Shown here in pieces: positions 46,910 to 57,645 of a stretch of 64,000 bases of DNA. The stretch is from Takakia lepidozioides (taxonomy: Eukaryota > Streptophyta > Takakiopsida > Takakiales > Takakiaceae): assembly GCA_030704615.1 (NCBI GenBank), contig CM060731.1, forward strand, positions 93,478,756 through 93,542,755, written 5' to 3'. The notes beneath the pieces were generated by a model. It was not told where the DNA came from. It saw nothing but the letters and a program-made list of their open reading frames with translations, and made no database searches. Position numbers and translations under genes: made by a program. Within the stretch, counting starts at the first letter, position 1. Every line of letters begins with the position of its first letter.

Positions 46910-48130
46910 TATAAGATTTTCATGCATGTCCATGTGATAAAACCCTGTACTACGGAGAGGATGCGAAACTCACCAAGTGTCCAAAGTGCAACAAAGACCG
47001 ATATCGGGATGATGTTCAAGGGAAGAAAGCCCCGCGCAAGGTATACCCGCGCCACAATACACTTGTATATTGCATTCTACCTTTTTGCAACCGCTACAAG
47101 ACGTAAGGTTTTACTTAGAGATATGAATGACACTGATTATGATATGGGGCCGACATGGGGATGGTGCCAGAAAATGCACTACTTTCCAATCATCCCGCGA
47201 CTGCAGGCACACTACCGAAGCCCCTCATTGGCAGAACTGATGAGATGGCACGCCTCGCATCGGACCCCCCCAGGAAAGGTGTGCGGGCCACAATATTCAC
47301 AAGCATGGAGGCATACTGAAGAGATGTGGCATTTTATCTTGGAGGACCCACGACATGTCCGCCTCAGCTTCTCCTCGGATGGGGTCAACCCATTCTCTGT
47401 CCAGTCATGTAGTCATTCCACTTGGCTGGTGACCATGGTGAATTACAACATCCCTCCGTATCTTTCAATAAAAAAATGTCATATCATGTTGGCTGCCATT
47501 GTACCGGGTGAGTGTTTCCATTTCATGCTTAGTATTACTTTGGATTTTACATTAATCTTCTTCTCTTTGGCGCCGATGGAAGATTGATGAGTGACGTAAT
47601 CATGTAGTAAGATGTGTCATTCATTATGAAGTATAATTAGCATGGTGGAGCATTGAAACAATTAATGGTGTGAATGTCTCATAGGGAAAAAACAAGTGAA
47701 AAACATGGACACGTACTTGCGACCTCTAGTTGATGAAGTGAAGGAGTTATGGAGGGGGGTCCCGACATTGGATGCTTCACTTGACCCTATGGCCGGACAA
47801 TCTTTCAAATGAGAGGCATCTTGCTTTGGACAATGCATGATTATCCAGGTATATTATGTTCCCCATGAGAAACCCGCGTACATTTACCTGTCAAGGGATA
47901 TTGAAGAGGATTGGGATTGATTGAAGTAGCAGCGACAGTCTTCTGCACCGTAGTGGGATAGATGCACATGGAAACTTTTTGTCTTTCCTAATGTGGCGGA
48001 ATGTCTACAGGACTTACTGTTTGCTCGGGGTTGAGCACTAAAGGGTACCACGCATGCCTGCATTGTGGCGATAGTGGGAGAAAACCAAGACCCAAACTAA
48101 GAACCCCAAAGCAGGTTTGGTAACTCTAGC
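46910..48130 (+). pseudogene. Second CACTA TNP2 transposase fragment
   Basis: MHYFPIIPRLQAHYRSPSLA, RWHASHRTPPGKV, QAWRHTEEMW, VRLSFSSDGVNPFSVQS and LVTMVNYNIPPYLSIKKCHI parallel the TNP2 blocks of the 11.2 kb copy but are clearly diverged. The frame stops in an intron-like stretch at 47510. Pieces resume at about 47690 (VKNMDTYLRPLVDEVKELWR), 47815 (MRGILLWTMHDYPG) and 48005 (GLTVCSGLSTKGYHACLHC). DUF4218 and DUF4216 are absent. A separate, older CACTA lineage. Confidence 0.75.
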
Positions 48131-48490
48131 TTGCTTGTCTTGCACATGGTCATATCAGATACATGTGAATCTCTTTGTGACAGAAACAAGATGATGACCT
48201 TGATGTTTTTGCTGTTACCTTAGTGTTACCCCTGCTAGGAGTTTCAGCTTTGAAGTTCTGTCGGTGGGAGGGAGACTCAGAGAGAGCTTTTTTATGACAC
48301 CATACAGCCTGATTTAGACGAGTAATTTTATAGTACTCAGTGGCTTCTTGAATGGACATTGCCAATTTCTCTACAGCTTCAATGAGAGAGAAATTGAAGC
48401 AAGATGCTCACCCCTAGCAGAGTTGAAGGTGAACTGCAGATATATATATGTGACACAAGACACCATCAAAAATGGTGGGAACATTTCCTG

Positions 48491-48996
48491 TCTAATAAAA
48501 ACCCATATTTCTTTAGTTTTTTCAGATCTTAGATCCCTGCGGGTCCCTTTAGATCCATCAATTTATATACAAAATAAAAATTAAAAATTAAGAACTAATT
48601 GTTTTTTAATTTTTAATTTAATTTCAATATATTAAGTTTTTATTTTATTGAAATTTTTAATCTTTAGAAGTTAATACAATTATATTATATATTATATATT
48701 GATTTATTGTTGATTTGTTGTTATCTTCTTGAAATTGTTGCATACCATTGAAATAATACTGTAATTCATCAATATATTTATTTTATAAAAAATTACTCAT
48801 ATTTTGAGGAAAATTCTTCTTAAATTTTTCATATATGTATATGTAATGAATGTAGCTGTTTATTTTAATTTAGATATTTAATTACTAAAGGAATTTTTCA
48901 GTCTAGTAATATCCATATTTTTCAACTTTGCAAAACCTCTAGTTTTTTTCAGATCTTAGATCCCTCAGGTCCCTTTAGATCCATCAATTTATATAC
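48491..48996. repeat. Direct repeat of about 75 bp, 0.42 kb apart
   Basis: TTCAGATCTTAGATCCCT followed by (GCGG/CAG)GTCCCTTTAGATCCATCA and ATTTATATAC occurs at 48521-48570 and 48948-48996, with weaker similarity upstream of each (TCTARTAA...CCATATTT). Between them is extreme AT-rich DNA. Confidence 0.75.
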
Positions 48997-49559
48997 CATT
49001 TCACATCTAATGTTATAAAATGAATTTTTTTTAATGTTTCATATATTCTTAAGCAGGTCTCTTAAGGAATTTGAAAAACAGCAAGAGTGGCTACAGAGTC
49101 TTACAAAAAATGGCCATAAATTCATGAAAAAACAGGGAATTCGATTTTATTTTTTGAGGTCGCAATCTGGCGATAAATCGCCAATAAAAGAAACGCTGCT
49201 CTTAAGGTCTTTATTATTAATTATAATTTATAATTTTAACTCATGATGATCTATATTCATCGACACAAACAAAAATGAAAAAAAATCAAGCAGTATGTCC
49301 TTTTCATTATCCATTATCTCCCATGCATTCAAGTGTGATTTTAGAACCTTTTCAATAAGACTTAGATGATAATGATACAAGACAATATGTAAAGATATCA
49401 AACAATATATTTGATACACTAAATAAAATGAATGTTAATACAAATATCTCATTCGACGAATTTATTGGGTTATTTAATTTCGAAATGGTACTTATATAAA
49501 TTTTTTAAAGAAGTCGACCAAGAAAATCAACAATATTTTTAAAAAGAGCATGTAAACCA

Positions 49560-49990
49560 AGCAGGAATATGAATATATAGCTGCAATATTTAATTTGAAT
49601 ACCAGAAAAAACAATTCATATTATTGCAGTCTATAAATCTCCAACACTATAATTTACTATTCTCTGATATTCTCTCCAAAAGCTCAATGATAATATCCCA
49701 CATACATGCCCAACAATAATAGTAGGGGATTTTAATGTAGATATTTTACAAAATAATACCGTAACAACAAATCAATTGCAAAAATTCATGTTTTCTTTTC
49801 ACATGCAACTCCAAATTCCAATTTCCAATTAGTACTACTATTTATGGATCTCAACTAGACCATGTTTGGACAAATACACGTCACCAACATTGCATATCTT
49901 AACATTACAAAAACATATTGGACGGACCATAATTTTGTATTTATTGCTTTTAAATTACCTAATTACATTCCTTGCTACCAACATATATTA
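49560..49990 (+). pseudogene. Endonuclease (EEP) domain relic of a non-LTR or helicase-linked element
   Basis: Degenerate frames spell PTIIVGDFNVDILQNN, QLQKFMFSFHMQLQ and TIYGSQLDHVWTNT in order. GDFN and LDHVWTN are the conserved blocks of exonuclease-endonuclease-phosphatase domains carried by non-LTR retrotransposons and some Helitron/PIF1-associated elements. Stops between blocks show it is dead. It is embedded in AT-rich DNA of different composition from the flanks. Confidence 0.5.
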
Positions 49991-50393
49991 TCATCATCTC
50001 ACCTCCATAGGGCTCCAACCCTATTTCCCTCCCAGCCTTAGTTTAGTCTACGATCGACTCGACTTGGCTTTTGTCTCTCCCTCAAACGGTTGTAACTCCT
50101 CTTCATTAGAGGCGATAACTCTATATTTTAGGCCAAACGCCTCTGATATTCTGTGGTTGTAGATAGGCCTAGGTAAATGGCTCTCAGTTACTGTTCTTAG
50201 TCATCCGGCACGGTCTCTGTGCGATCAGCCTCATGGTGGCCTTGTGGCACTCTAAGGGTTTTAATTTTTTTCCCTTCAATAATTCCAAATAAAGCTTCCA
50301 GGGCCATACCCCTGTTTATATATATATATATCATCATAATACTCTTATAGGTAGTCACCATATAAGGAGGAGCCATTACGCGACGAGCCGCTT

Positions 50394-50720
50394 TGTCAAG
50401 TTATTTTACCACTAGTGTGAAACTAGCTAGGAAATAGCTAGCTTTTACATATTGACATTTGGGATTGGCCCAAGTGTCAATCCAGGGGTCAAGGCAGATT
50501 TAGGCCCTGGAGTGGTTATCTTCACAGCAAGCGTGGGAGGCTCATCTTTCTCGAGTTGAGCCTCACCGCGCCTAGCTATGGCGCCGTAGTGTGTATTCCC
50601 CATGGCGTGGGGTGCACTTGGCTTGACTTGTATTTGAGTGATGAGGTTATATATGCATGAGTTTATGCTTCAGCTTTGTGAGCTCGCATGAGCTTGTGCT
50701 TGTATTCTTCCTCTTTATCA
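50394..50720 (+). repeat. Copy A 5' terminal-repeat core (327 bp)
   Basis: TGTCAAGTTATTTTACC...CCTCTTTATCA, matching 61673-61999 with two mismatches. It lacks the 191-bp X block that precedes the 3' core. The flank immediately upstream reads GCCGCTT. No tRNA-type TGG primer-binding sequence is evident directly downstream (CTCGAGAAAGATC). Confidence 0.9.
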
Positions 50721-53700
50721 CTCGAGAAAGATCAGCTCGTATCTGTGAGTGCCAGATACGAGTTAGTTGTAGCACTTGTGGTTTTTGCTTGAGAATGAGA
50801 GAAACCAAGTTGTTATGCAAGGAGCACCGTGGAGCTCTTAGTTGTTAGAAGCGGAGGCGAGGTGGGTTACGAGGTGGTAGACCTTGGCATTCGATCTTCA
50901 GCTTCAGAGATGAAAGCACCATGCTGCAGGTAATTCCAGAGCACCTTGATGGTTCCAGATTGTGTACATGCATGCGCAAGCACGATTGGGAAGAGGACCA
51001 GTCAAGAGCAGGTTATAGTGGCTTTGGTGGCAAAGCTGAGAACTGGACTTGGGAATGCGAGCTTTCATTGTGTGAAGGATTGCAAGACCAAGCGAAAGGG
51101 CTGATTTTGCTTGGGGCAAATCAGTGCACTTTGTGGAGTATGGTGAGATTGGGTTTCAATCTCGAGCTTCAGCATTGAGAGGGCTCTTGTCATGGCAAGA
51201 GCAGGGCTGGAACAGGAGCTAAGAGGTGCGGCAAGGCCATGGAATGTGCACCTAGGGTTTCAGAGCTTGGAAGAAGAGTTCTTGCACCACAAGAGAAGTG
51301 TCTTGTGGCTGGAAATGTAAGCCTTAGGGTTTCAGGAGCTTGGCAAAGGCTATGGAGTGCTTAGTCTTGTCATAGAGAGCATCAAGGAGCCAAGATAGGG
51401 GGCTGATATCTCTTGTGTGAAGAGGTTGCATGTGTGGAGCATGTATTCAGCTCATTGAAGCTTCCATCTTCAAGCTTGGAGGGCAAGCAAGGAAGAGGGA
51501 AGGGCTGACTTCCCTTATGTGAGGGCAATGTATGTGTGGAGCATGCTATCAGCCTGGTGAAGGCTTGCACTTTTAGGTGTGGGAGTGCAAGAAAGGAAGG
51601 AAGGGGCTGGTTTCCCTGTAGGGCATGTAGAGCATGCTTTCAGCCTGCTGAAGCTTGTATTATCAGGTTTGTGGGTGCAAGAAATGAAGCAAAGGAGCTG
51701 ATTCTCTTATGGTGAGAGTGGGGCATGTGTGGAGCATGCCTTCAGCCCATTGAGGCTCTTGTTTTCAAGCCTTAGAGAGCTAGAACGGAAGGTCTAGGGC
51801 TGGTTTCCACTTGGAGTGAAAGAAAAGCACTTGTAGGGCCTATGTGAGTTGGGGTTTCAACTTCAAGCTTGAAGGGAGCGCAACTCTTGAAGCAACAGGT
51901 GTAGAGGGCTGGAATAGGCTCTAAGACAGATGCTATGGCCAATGAGGGGAGTGCTTGAATGAGTGCTCACAAGGGCTGGGAACCAGCAGGGCTTGGTTGT
52001 TTGCCATTGAGTTTAGTGGCGTGTTTGGGGAGGCTAAGTGAGAAAGAAGGCTTGGTTTGTGGCAACCACCTCATGGCTTAGGGCTACTATGGTGGTGTGT
52101 GGGAGCCGAAAGAGCAAGATACCTTGCTGATTTCCTCACAGCCACCATAGCTCGGTGGAAAAGAAGCCTAGAGTCCAAGAGACAAAACCCTAGCTTGGCG
52201 TAGCTAAACCCCTTGGAGAAATGGCTAAACTGCCAGAGCGGCCATGTGTGGGGCTGTGTCAGGCTGTGGCAAGCTGTGACGGGCTGTGACGGGCTGTGTC
52301 AGGCTGTGGCGAGCTGTGAAGGGCTGTGACGGCTGTGGCAAGCTGTGACTGTGCCCTGTGGGGGGCTGTGACGGGCTGTGTCAGGCTGTGACAGGCTGTG
52401 CCCAGTGGCCTTTTGGGGCTGTGCGGGCTGTGCGGGCTGTGACAGGCTGTGCCTGAGGCTGTGGGGCTGTGACGGGCTGTGACAGGCTGTGCCATGGCCT
52501 TTGGGGCTGTGATGGGCTGTGAGGGGCCTGTGACAGGCCGTGCCTGAGGCCTTTGAGGCTGTGATGGGCTGTGATGGGCTGTGACAGGCTGGGGCTGTGC
52601 CTGTGCCCTGTGGGGCTGTGACGGGCTGTGTCAGGCTGTGAGGCTGTGCCAGTGGCCTTTGGGGCTGTGACGGGCCTGTGCGGGGCTGTGACAGGCTGTG
52701 CCCTGAGGCCTGTGGGGCTGTGACGGGCTGTGACAGGGCTGTGCCCATGGCCTTGGGGCTGTGATGGGCTGTGATGGGCTGTGAGGGGCTGTGACAGGCC
52801 GTGCCTGAGGCCTTTGAGGCTGTGATGGGCTGTGAGGGGCTGTGACGGGCTGTGAGGGGCTGTGACAGGCCGTGCCCATGGCCTTTGGGGCTGTGACGGG
52901 CTGTGAGGGGCTGTGACAGGCCCTGTGCCTGAGGGGGGGCTGTGATGGGCTGTGAGGCCGTGCCTGAGGCCTTTGGGGCTGTGATGGGCTGTGAGGGGTT
53001 GTGACAGGCCCTGCCTGAGGCCTTTGGGGCTGTGACGGGCTGTGAGGGGCTGTGACAGGCCGTGCCTGAGGCCTTTGAGGCTGTGACGGGCTGTGAGGGG
53101 CTGTGACAGGCCGTGCCCATGGCCTTTGGGGCTGTGATGGGCTGTGAGGGGCTGTGACAGGCCGCGCCTGAGGCCTTTGGGGCTGTGACGGGCTGTGAGG
53201 GGCTGTGACAGGCCGTGCCTGAGGCCTTTGGGGCTGTGATGGGCTGTGACAGGCCGTGCCTGAGGCCTTTGAGGCTGTGACGGGCTGTGAGGGGCTGTGA
53301 CAGTCCGTGCCTGAGGCCTTTGAGGCTGTGACGGGCTGTGACGGGCTGTGACAGGCCGTGCCTGAGGCCTTTGAGGCTGTGACGGGCTGTGAGGGGCTGT
53401 GACAGGCCGTGCCCATGGCCTTTGGGGCTGTGACGGGCTGTGAGGGGCTGTGACAGGCCGTGCCCATGGCCTTTGGGGCTGTGACGGGCTGTGACGGGCT
53501 GTGACAGGCCGTGCCTGAGGCCTTTGGGGCTGTGACGGGCTGTGAGGGGCTGTGACAGGCTGTGCCTGAGGCCTTTGGGGCTGTGACGAGCTGTGAGGGG
53601 CTGTGACAGGCTGTGCCCAGTGGCCTGTGGGACTGTGACGGCTGTGACCAGTGAGCTGTGTGGGCCTGTGCTGGTCTGTGGTGGCCCGTGTTGACCTGTG

Positions 53701-53937
53701 GATGGCCTGTGCTGACTCGTGGAGGCACTGGTGGACTAAGGACTGGCATGTGGTCTGGAAGGCCGAATTTTGAAGCTCGTGGAGGGCGGTTTGAGGAGTA
53801 TCTTCATGATATTCCCATGGTCATGCAAGTTCAGGTGTAGGCTATGTTAGGAACTTAGTATTCCAAACCATAAGCCGCAACAGGTTCTCTACCCGGTTAC
53901 CTTGTGGAGAGGGGGTTAGGGACATGTTCATGACCGG
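50721..53937 (+). other. Copy A leader with roughly 100-bp modules and tandem array
   Basis: No protein on the plus strand. Modules of (G)CATGTGTGGAGCATG plus GAAGCTT-type sequence recur near 51428, 51529, 51618 and 51724. The same modules exist in copy C. Then ACCCTAGCTTGGCGTAGCTA (about 52186) and the 51-bp array. A leader of this size is long for Ty3/gypsy. Confidence 0.75.
52255..53650. repeat. 51-bp tandem repeat (GGCTGTGACGGGCTGTGAGG type), about 25 units
   Basis: The consensus unit combines GGGGCTGTGACAGGCCGTGC, CTGAGGCCTTTG and GGGCTGTGACGGGCTGTGA, itself built from a GGGCTGTGA sub-motif. In the 52.8-53.6 kb part the units are regular at 51 bp; the 52.3-52.8 kb part is more scrambled. 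51 is divisible by three, so on the minus strand a 372-codon and a 273-codon frame stay open, with a 17-residue period (GTACHSPSQPVTAPKAS). I treat those as repeat artefacts. Confidence 0.93.
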
Positions 53938-56900
53938 TTGAGTGTCAACACGGAGGTGCCACTAGTTGCTGGGGACAGTGCCGGTTCGAGCACTAGCGAT
54001 ACTAGTGGGTACACGAGACGAGGTGTGCGGTTTAGGCCACCTTCACCTCCTGTGTCTTCCACGGAAGGTTCTGATTCGGATTGTGAATCAGGAGGGCTCA
54101 TACCGGCGGTGCAAGTTGTTTCTTTGCCATTATTGTGGGACACAATGGAGGAGATGTATGGAGCTACCAAGGGGCCACGAAGGTACTCTGGGGCGGTGGG
54201 CACCATTGAGTTGGATGATTTTATCCAAGAGTTTGATAGTTGGTGTGATTTGCAGCAAATGCGCAATCCACAACTATTTACGCCGTTCATGGCATGGAAA
54301 GGGCTGTTTCAGCACCTTGAGGGGCCGCCTATGGATGATTACCATGAGTTCAGGCGGGGGCATGAGGTTGAGATCGAGGAGTGGAGGATGTACTGGTCAC
54401 CCGACTATGTCTCCATCACTAGGGGCACTAGAGCCACGAGGGCAGTGGCTACACCTGCCGCTGCACCGGCAGCTTCAGCAAGTAGCAGTGGGACTGGTGG
54501 TACAGTAGCTACGACGTCCACCCAAGCCACTACCGCACCAGCACTAGCACCCGTGCCTGCCTTCAACCCTGTTGTGGAGTTCTTCGAAGAGTTGAGAGGG
54601 AACTACCAAGGGGTGAGGACAGAGAAGTTGCGGAGCTTGCAAGAGTTCCAACGGAAGCCGACCGAGAGCTTGAGGGAGGCTTTCACTCGCATGAGGCGCT
54701 TGATAAATGTAACCCAAGGGGTTACGGAAGCTCAGGCAGTCCAATTCTGGTATGGGATATTGGACAAGGAGCTGAGGAGAAGGGTGCGGGATGCAACTCT
54801 CCTACAAGCGGCCCAACCCACCTTAGCAAATGTGTTTTTGCTGGCAGAGCGGATAGAGCTCAACATGGTGGAGGAACGAGTGGTCATGGTGGGATTTGCT
54901 AAGGAGACACCACGGGGTAGTGGTGCTCCTAGCCAACCACTACCTCAACGTGCTCAAGGCAACAAGGGGGCTCAGGTGAAGCTCAGGGAAGGGCAGAGAG
55001 GACCTCAGATGCAGGGGTCTCTCCCTTCATTTGCTGGCCAACAACGGGCGGATGTGGTGTGCTGGACATGTGGAGGACCCCATGTCAAGAAGGATTGCCC
55101 AGAGGGAGGCAAAGGGCCGGCACATGCACAGCCTGCACAGTTGCAGTGTGGGCATTGTGGCAAGCACGGGCATGGAGAGGCCCAGTGTTATGGTTTGCAT
55201 CCTGAGTTGCGCCCAGGCCAGTTCCAAGGGAACAATGGTGGCCGGGGGCGAGGTGGAGCAGCCCAGAGAGGACGAGGTGGCCAGCCACGAGGTGCAGGCC
55301 AAGGGCAAGCTCAACGTGGCCAAGGACGCGGAGGTCAGGGTGTTGACCAAGGCATGGCCAACCGGCTTCAGCAGCTAGAGCAGAGGCTCGCTGCCATGGC
55401 TACAGCTCAGGTGGTACCGGCTCTAAGGCCGGATGGTCCACCTCCTGCTCCTGAGGGAGGAGATATGGGAGGCATGGGATTCATGTGTGGAGCAGCACTA
55501 CCACTAGTGCAGGTGGAGTCTGCTGCAGCCGTGACTCGAGGAGCAGCACGAGTTCCTGAGCCACGAGGTGCAGAGGTGGAGTTGGATCCACAGCGTGGGG
55601 AGGCAAGCCGTCAGGCTAGGCTTCCTCAGTCATTCACATTGGCGGAGACAGTGTCGACGCCATCCATGGCACCTAGTTCTCGCCCGACTGTTACCGAGGC
55701 GGAGGTTACTATGCCATTGGGGAGAGCTACACGGGTAGCACCACTACCTAGTGTTGCCAAGGCTACGGCAGCTAGTGTGCTGCTAGGAGCGGCCACATCT
55801 GTGTGCCAGGCTCCATTGTTCTCGGCTACCATGATTGCGACGCCGGGGGTAAGACCAGCTGAGGTGTTCAGGCTGGCAGCTACACTCTGTGAGAGTGGGG
55901 AGGTTACTTCATCTTCTGCGGAGATAGTGGGAGGTGTAGTGCCGGAGGGATCCTCGGATTTGAGGGTCAAGACTGCCACGGCGGCGCCATGGCAAGCTGC
56001 AGCTGCCAGGTTGATGGAGCTGCCAGCTAGGCCAGCCATTGAGCGCGCCATGGTGACACCTGGAGTTGTCATGTTAGACAACCAGGATGGCATTTTCTGT
56101 TTGAGTGGACCGGCAGGCAAGAGGTACCGGCCACTGCGAGTCTTGTTGGACTCGGGAGCTCAGCCACTGATGCTGGGCAGAGCTGCTATTGCAGGCTTGG
56201 GCCTCACGGAGGCGGATATGGAGCCTTGTCCTTTCCAGATACAGACGTCTCTGGGAGGATCGGAGCAGGCTCGGGGCATGACACGGCATGAGTTGGCTAT
56301 CAGACTACGGCCGGATCACCCTACAGATGGCTCAGTGATGCGAGCCAAGGCCATTGTGACAGACGCAGTCTCATACGATGTCCTGGTTGGTGGGGCAGTG
56401 TTGTACCCCATGGGCTTCACCCTGGATTTTTGGGAGGAGTCAGCTTCCTATAGGCCTGCATGGCAGTCAGGGGAGGGCCGGCGTGTGCAGCTCCCTGTGA
56501 CGTTCATAGGAGGAGTTGCGGTTGCCCAGCGAGGCAAGATGCCGACACTAGCAGCATTCACAGCGGCAGTGAGTTGGCCTAGAGAGTTGCTTGAGGGCAA
56601 TGCTCATTCAGAGGATGTACCACCTCCGGGAGAGCAGGATGACATGTATGGTATGGCGGAGTTGCCTACCATGGTTGCTCAGACTCCATTGTGGGGCACG
56701 AGCAAGGATTTGCAGCGGGATGCTGATCGACGGGTGCAACAAGCCTGGGTGGAGGCTTTTGTACCGTCAGGAGAGGAGGAGAGTGTGGGGATTGCACCAG
56801 GACCACCTCAATTGTCTCCATTGGACACCACACCTATTGTGTGGCAGTCTCCGGATGAAGGCATTTGTCTTCTGGACTTGTTTGGCGGGATCAGCACCGG

Positions 56901-57645
56901 ATTGGCTGCTGTGTTACAGGCAGGTGTACGAGTTCGGCGTTACCTGTATGTGGAGAGGGATGAGACTGCACGACGCGTTTCACTTCGCCATGTTGCTCAG
57001 TTGGTGCAGCGGTACCCTGAGTTGTTGTCGGTGTCTGCAATTCGTGGATATCAGCAGGCCTTGCCAGCAGACATTTCGTTGCTGGGGGCGCAGGATTTGG
57101 AGCGGGTTGGCTCCATTGATCTGGTAGTGGCAGGTTGGCCCTGCCAAGGGCATTCATCAGCCGGGCATGGCAATGGATTGCGAGACTCGAGGTCGGGTCT
57201 GTTTTGGGAGATGGTGCGGGTTTTGCGCCACTTGCAGCTTCATCAAGCTGTATCTCCAGCATACATCTTGGAGAATGTGCCACTGATGGGCGATTCTCGG
57301 GCCAGGGTGATGGCCAGTGTGCATCAAGTCCGGTCGTGGCTTGGGTCAGCAGTGTTGCTAGATGCAGCTACAGTGGGGTCACGGGCTCATCGTCCACGGC
57401 TATGGTGGACTAACATGATGCCACCCGCACTGCTCAAGCGTGCATTTGATGGGGTGCAGCGGCCAGCACATCTCACAGTGGATAACATTCTGGACACAGG
57501 GAGGCAGTCTCAACGTGTGAGACACGATGACCGTTCGCCTTTGGCAGTGGTCAAGGTACCATTACACTGCTCAGCTTCCCAGGATCGCATGCTTTCCGGG
57601 ATAGTGGACCTGGCCTCCTGTGGGATGCTCAGTTGCAGCAGTTAG
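53938..57645 (+). CDS. Copy A Gag - aspartic protease - DNMT3-like methyltransferase
   Basis: 1235 codons from a non-ATG start (TTG at 53938; frame open from 53920; first in-frame ATG at codon 70, 54145), so the true start is uncertain. Gag core about residues 67-330 (ELDDFIQEFDSWCD, LREAFTRMRRLIN). Zinc knuckles start at C375 (CWTCGGPHVKKDC) and C404 (CGHCGKHGHGEAQC), then an RGG-rich tract. Protease has VLLDSGA with Asp738 and YDVLVGGAVLYPMGF. The methyltransferase follows: LLDLFGG (978-984), VERDET, GWPCQGHS with Cys1069, LENV with Glu1112, and HRPRLWW with Arg1152/1154. About 14 codons present in copy B near 57556 are replaced by a short unrelated stretch, which shifts the frame; it stops at 57643-57645. 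The methyltransferase sits between protease and RT. Confidence 0.9.
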   Translation: MSVNTEVPLVAGDSAGSSTSDTSGYTRRGVRFRPPSPPVSSTEGSDSDCESGGLIPAVQVVSLPLLWDTMEEMYGATKGPRRYSGAVGTIELDDFIQEFDSWCDLQQMRNPQLFTPFMAWKGLFQHLEGPPMDDYHEFRRGHEVEIEEWRMYWSPDYVSITRGTRATRAVATPAAAPAASASSSGTGGTVATTSTQATTAPALAPVPAFNPVVEFFEELRGNYQGVRTEKLRSLQEFQRKPTESLREAFTRMRRLINVTQGVTEAQAVQFWYGILDKELRRRVRDATLLQAAQPTLANVFLLAERIELNMVEERVVMVGFAKETPRGSGAPSQPLPQRAQGNKGAQVKLREGQRGPQMQGSLPSFAGQQRADVVCWTCGGPHVKKDCPEGGKGPAHAQPAQLQCGHCGKHGHGEAQCYGLHPELRPGQFQGNNGGRGRGGAAQRGRGGQPRGAGQGQAQRGQGRGGQGVDQGMANRLQQLEQRLAAMATAQVVPALRPDGPPPAPEGGDMGGMGFMCGAALPLVQVESAAAVTRGAARVPEPRGAEVELDPQRGEASRQARLPQSFTLAETVSTPSMAPSSRPTVTEAEVTMPLGRATRVAPLPSVAKATAASVLLGAATSVCQAPLFSATMIATPGVRPAEVFRLAATLCESGEVTSSSAEIVGGVVPEGSSDLRVKTATAAPWQAAAARLMELPARPAIERAMVTPGVVMLDNQDGIFCLSGPAGKRYRPLRVLLDSGAQPLMLGRAAIAGLGLTEADMEPCPFQIQTSLGGSEQARGMTRHELAIRLRPDHPTDGSVMRAKAIVTDAVSYDVLVGGAVLYPMGFTLDFWEESASYRPAWQSGEGRRVQLPVTFIGGVAVAQRGKMPTLAAFTAAVSWPRELLEGNAHSEDVPPPGEQDDMYGMAELPTMVAQTPLWGTSKDLQRDADRRVQQAWVEAFVPSGEEESVGIAPGPPQLSPLDTTPIVWQSPDEGICLLDLFGGISTGLAAVLQAGVRVRRYLYVERDETARRVSLRHVAQLVQRYPELLSVSAIRGYQQALPADISLLGAQDLERVGSIDLVVAGWPCQGHSSAGHGNGLRDSRSGLFWEMVRVLRHLQLHQAVSPAYILENVPLMGDSRARVMASVHQVRSWLGSAVLLDAATVGSRAHRPRLWWTNMMPPALLKRAFDGVQRPAHLTVDNILDTGRQSQRVRHDDRSPLAVVKVPLHCSASQDRMLSGIVDLASCGMLSCSS

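Noticed and set aside
50721-50760. A tRNA-type primer-binding site next to the copy A 5' core
   Set aside because: No TGG-starting sequence at the boundary, and the sequence there is not conserved with copy C.
52255-53650. CRISPR-like array
   Set aside because: Units are contiguous without unique spacers and the setting is a eukaryotic retrotransposon leader.
52299-53749. Minus-strand ORFs of 372 and 273 codons with a 17-residue repeat
   Set aside because: Product of the 51-bp array in the retrotransposon leader, antisense to the element; no start context or known motif.
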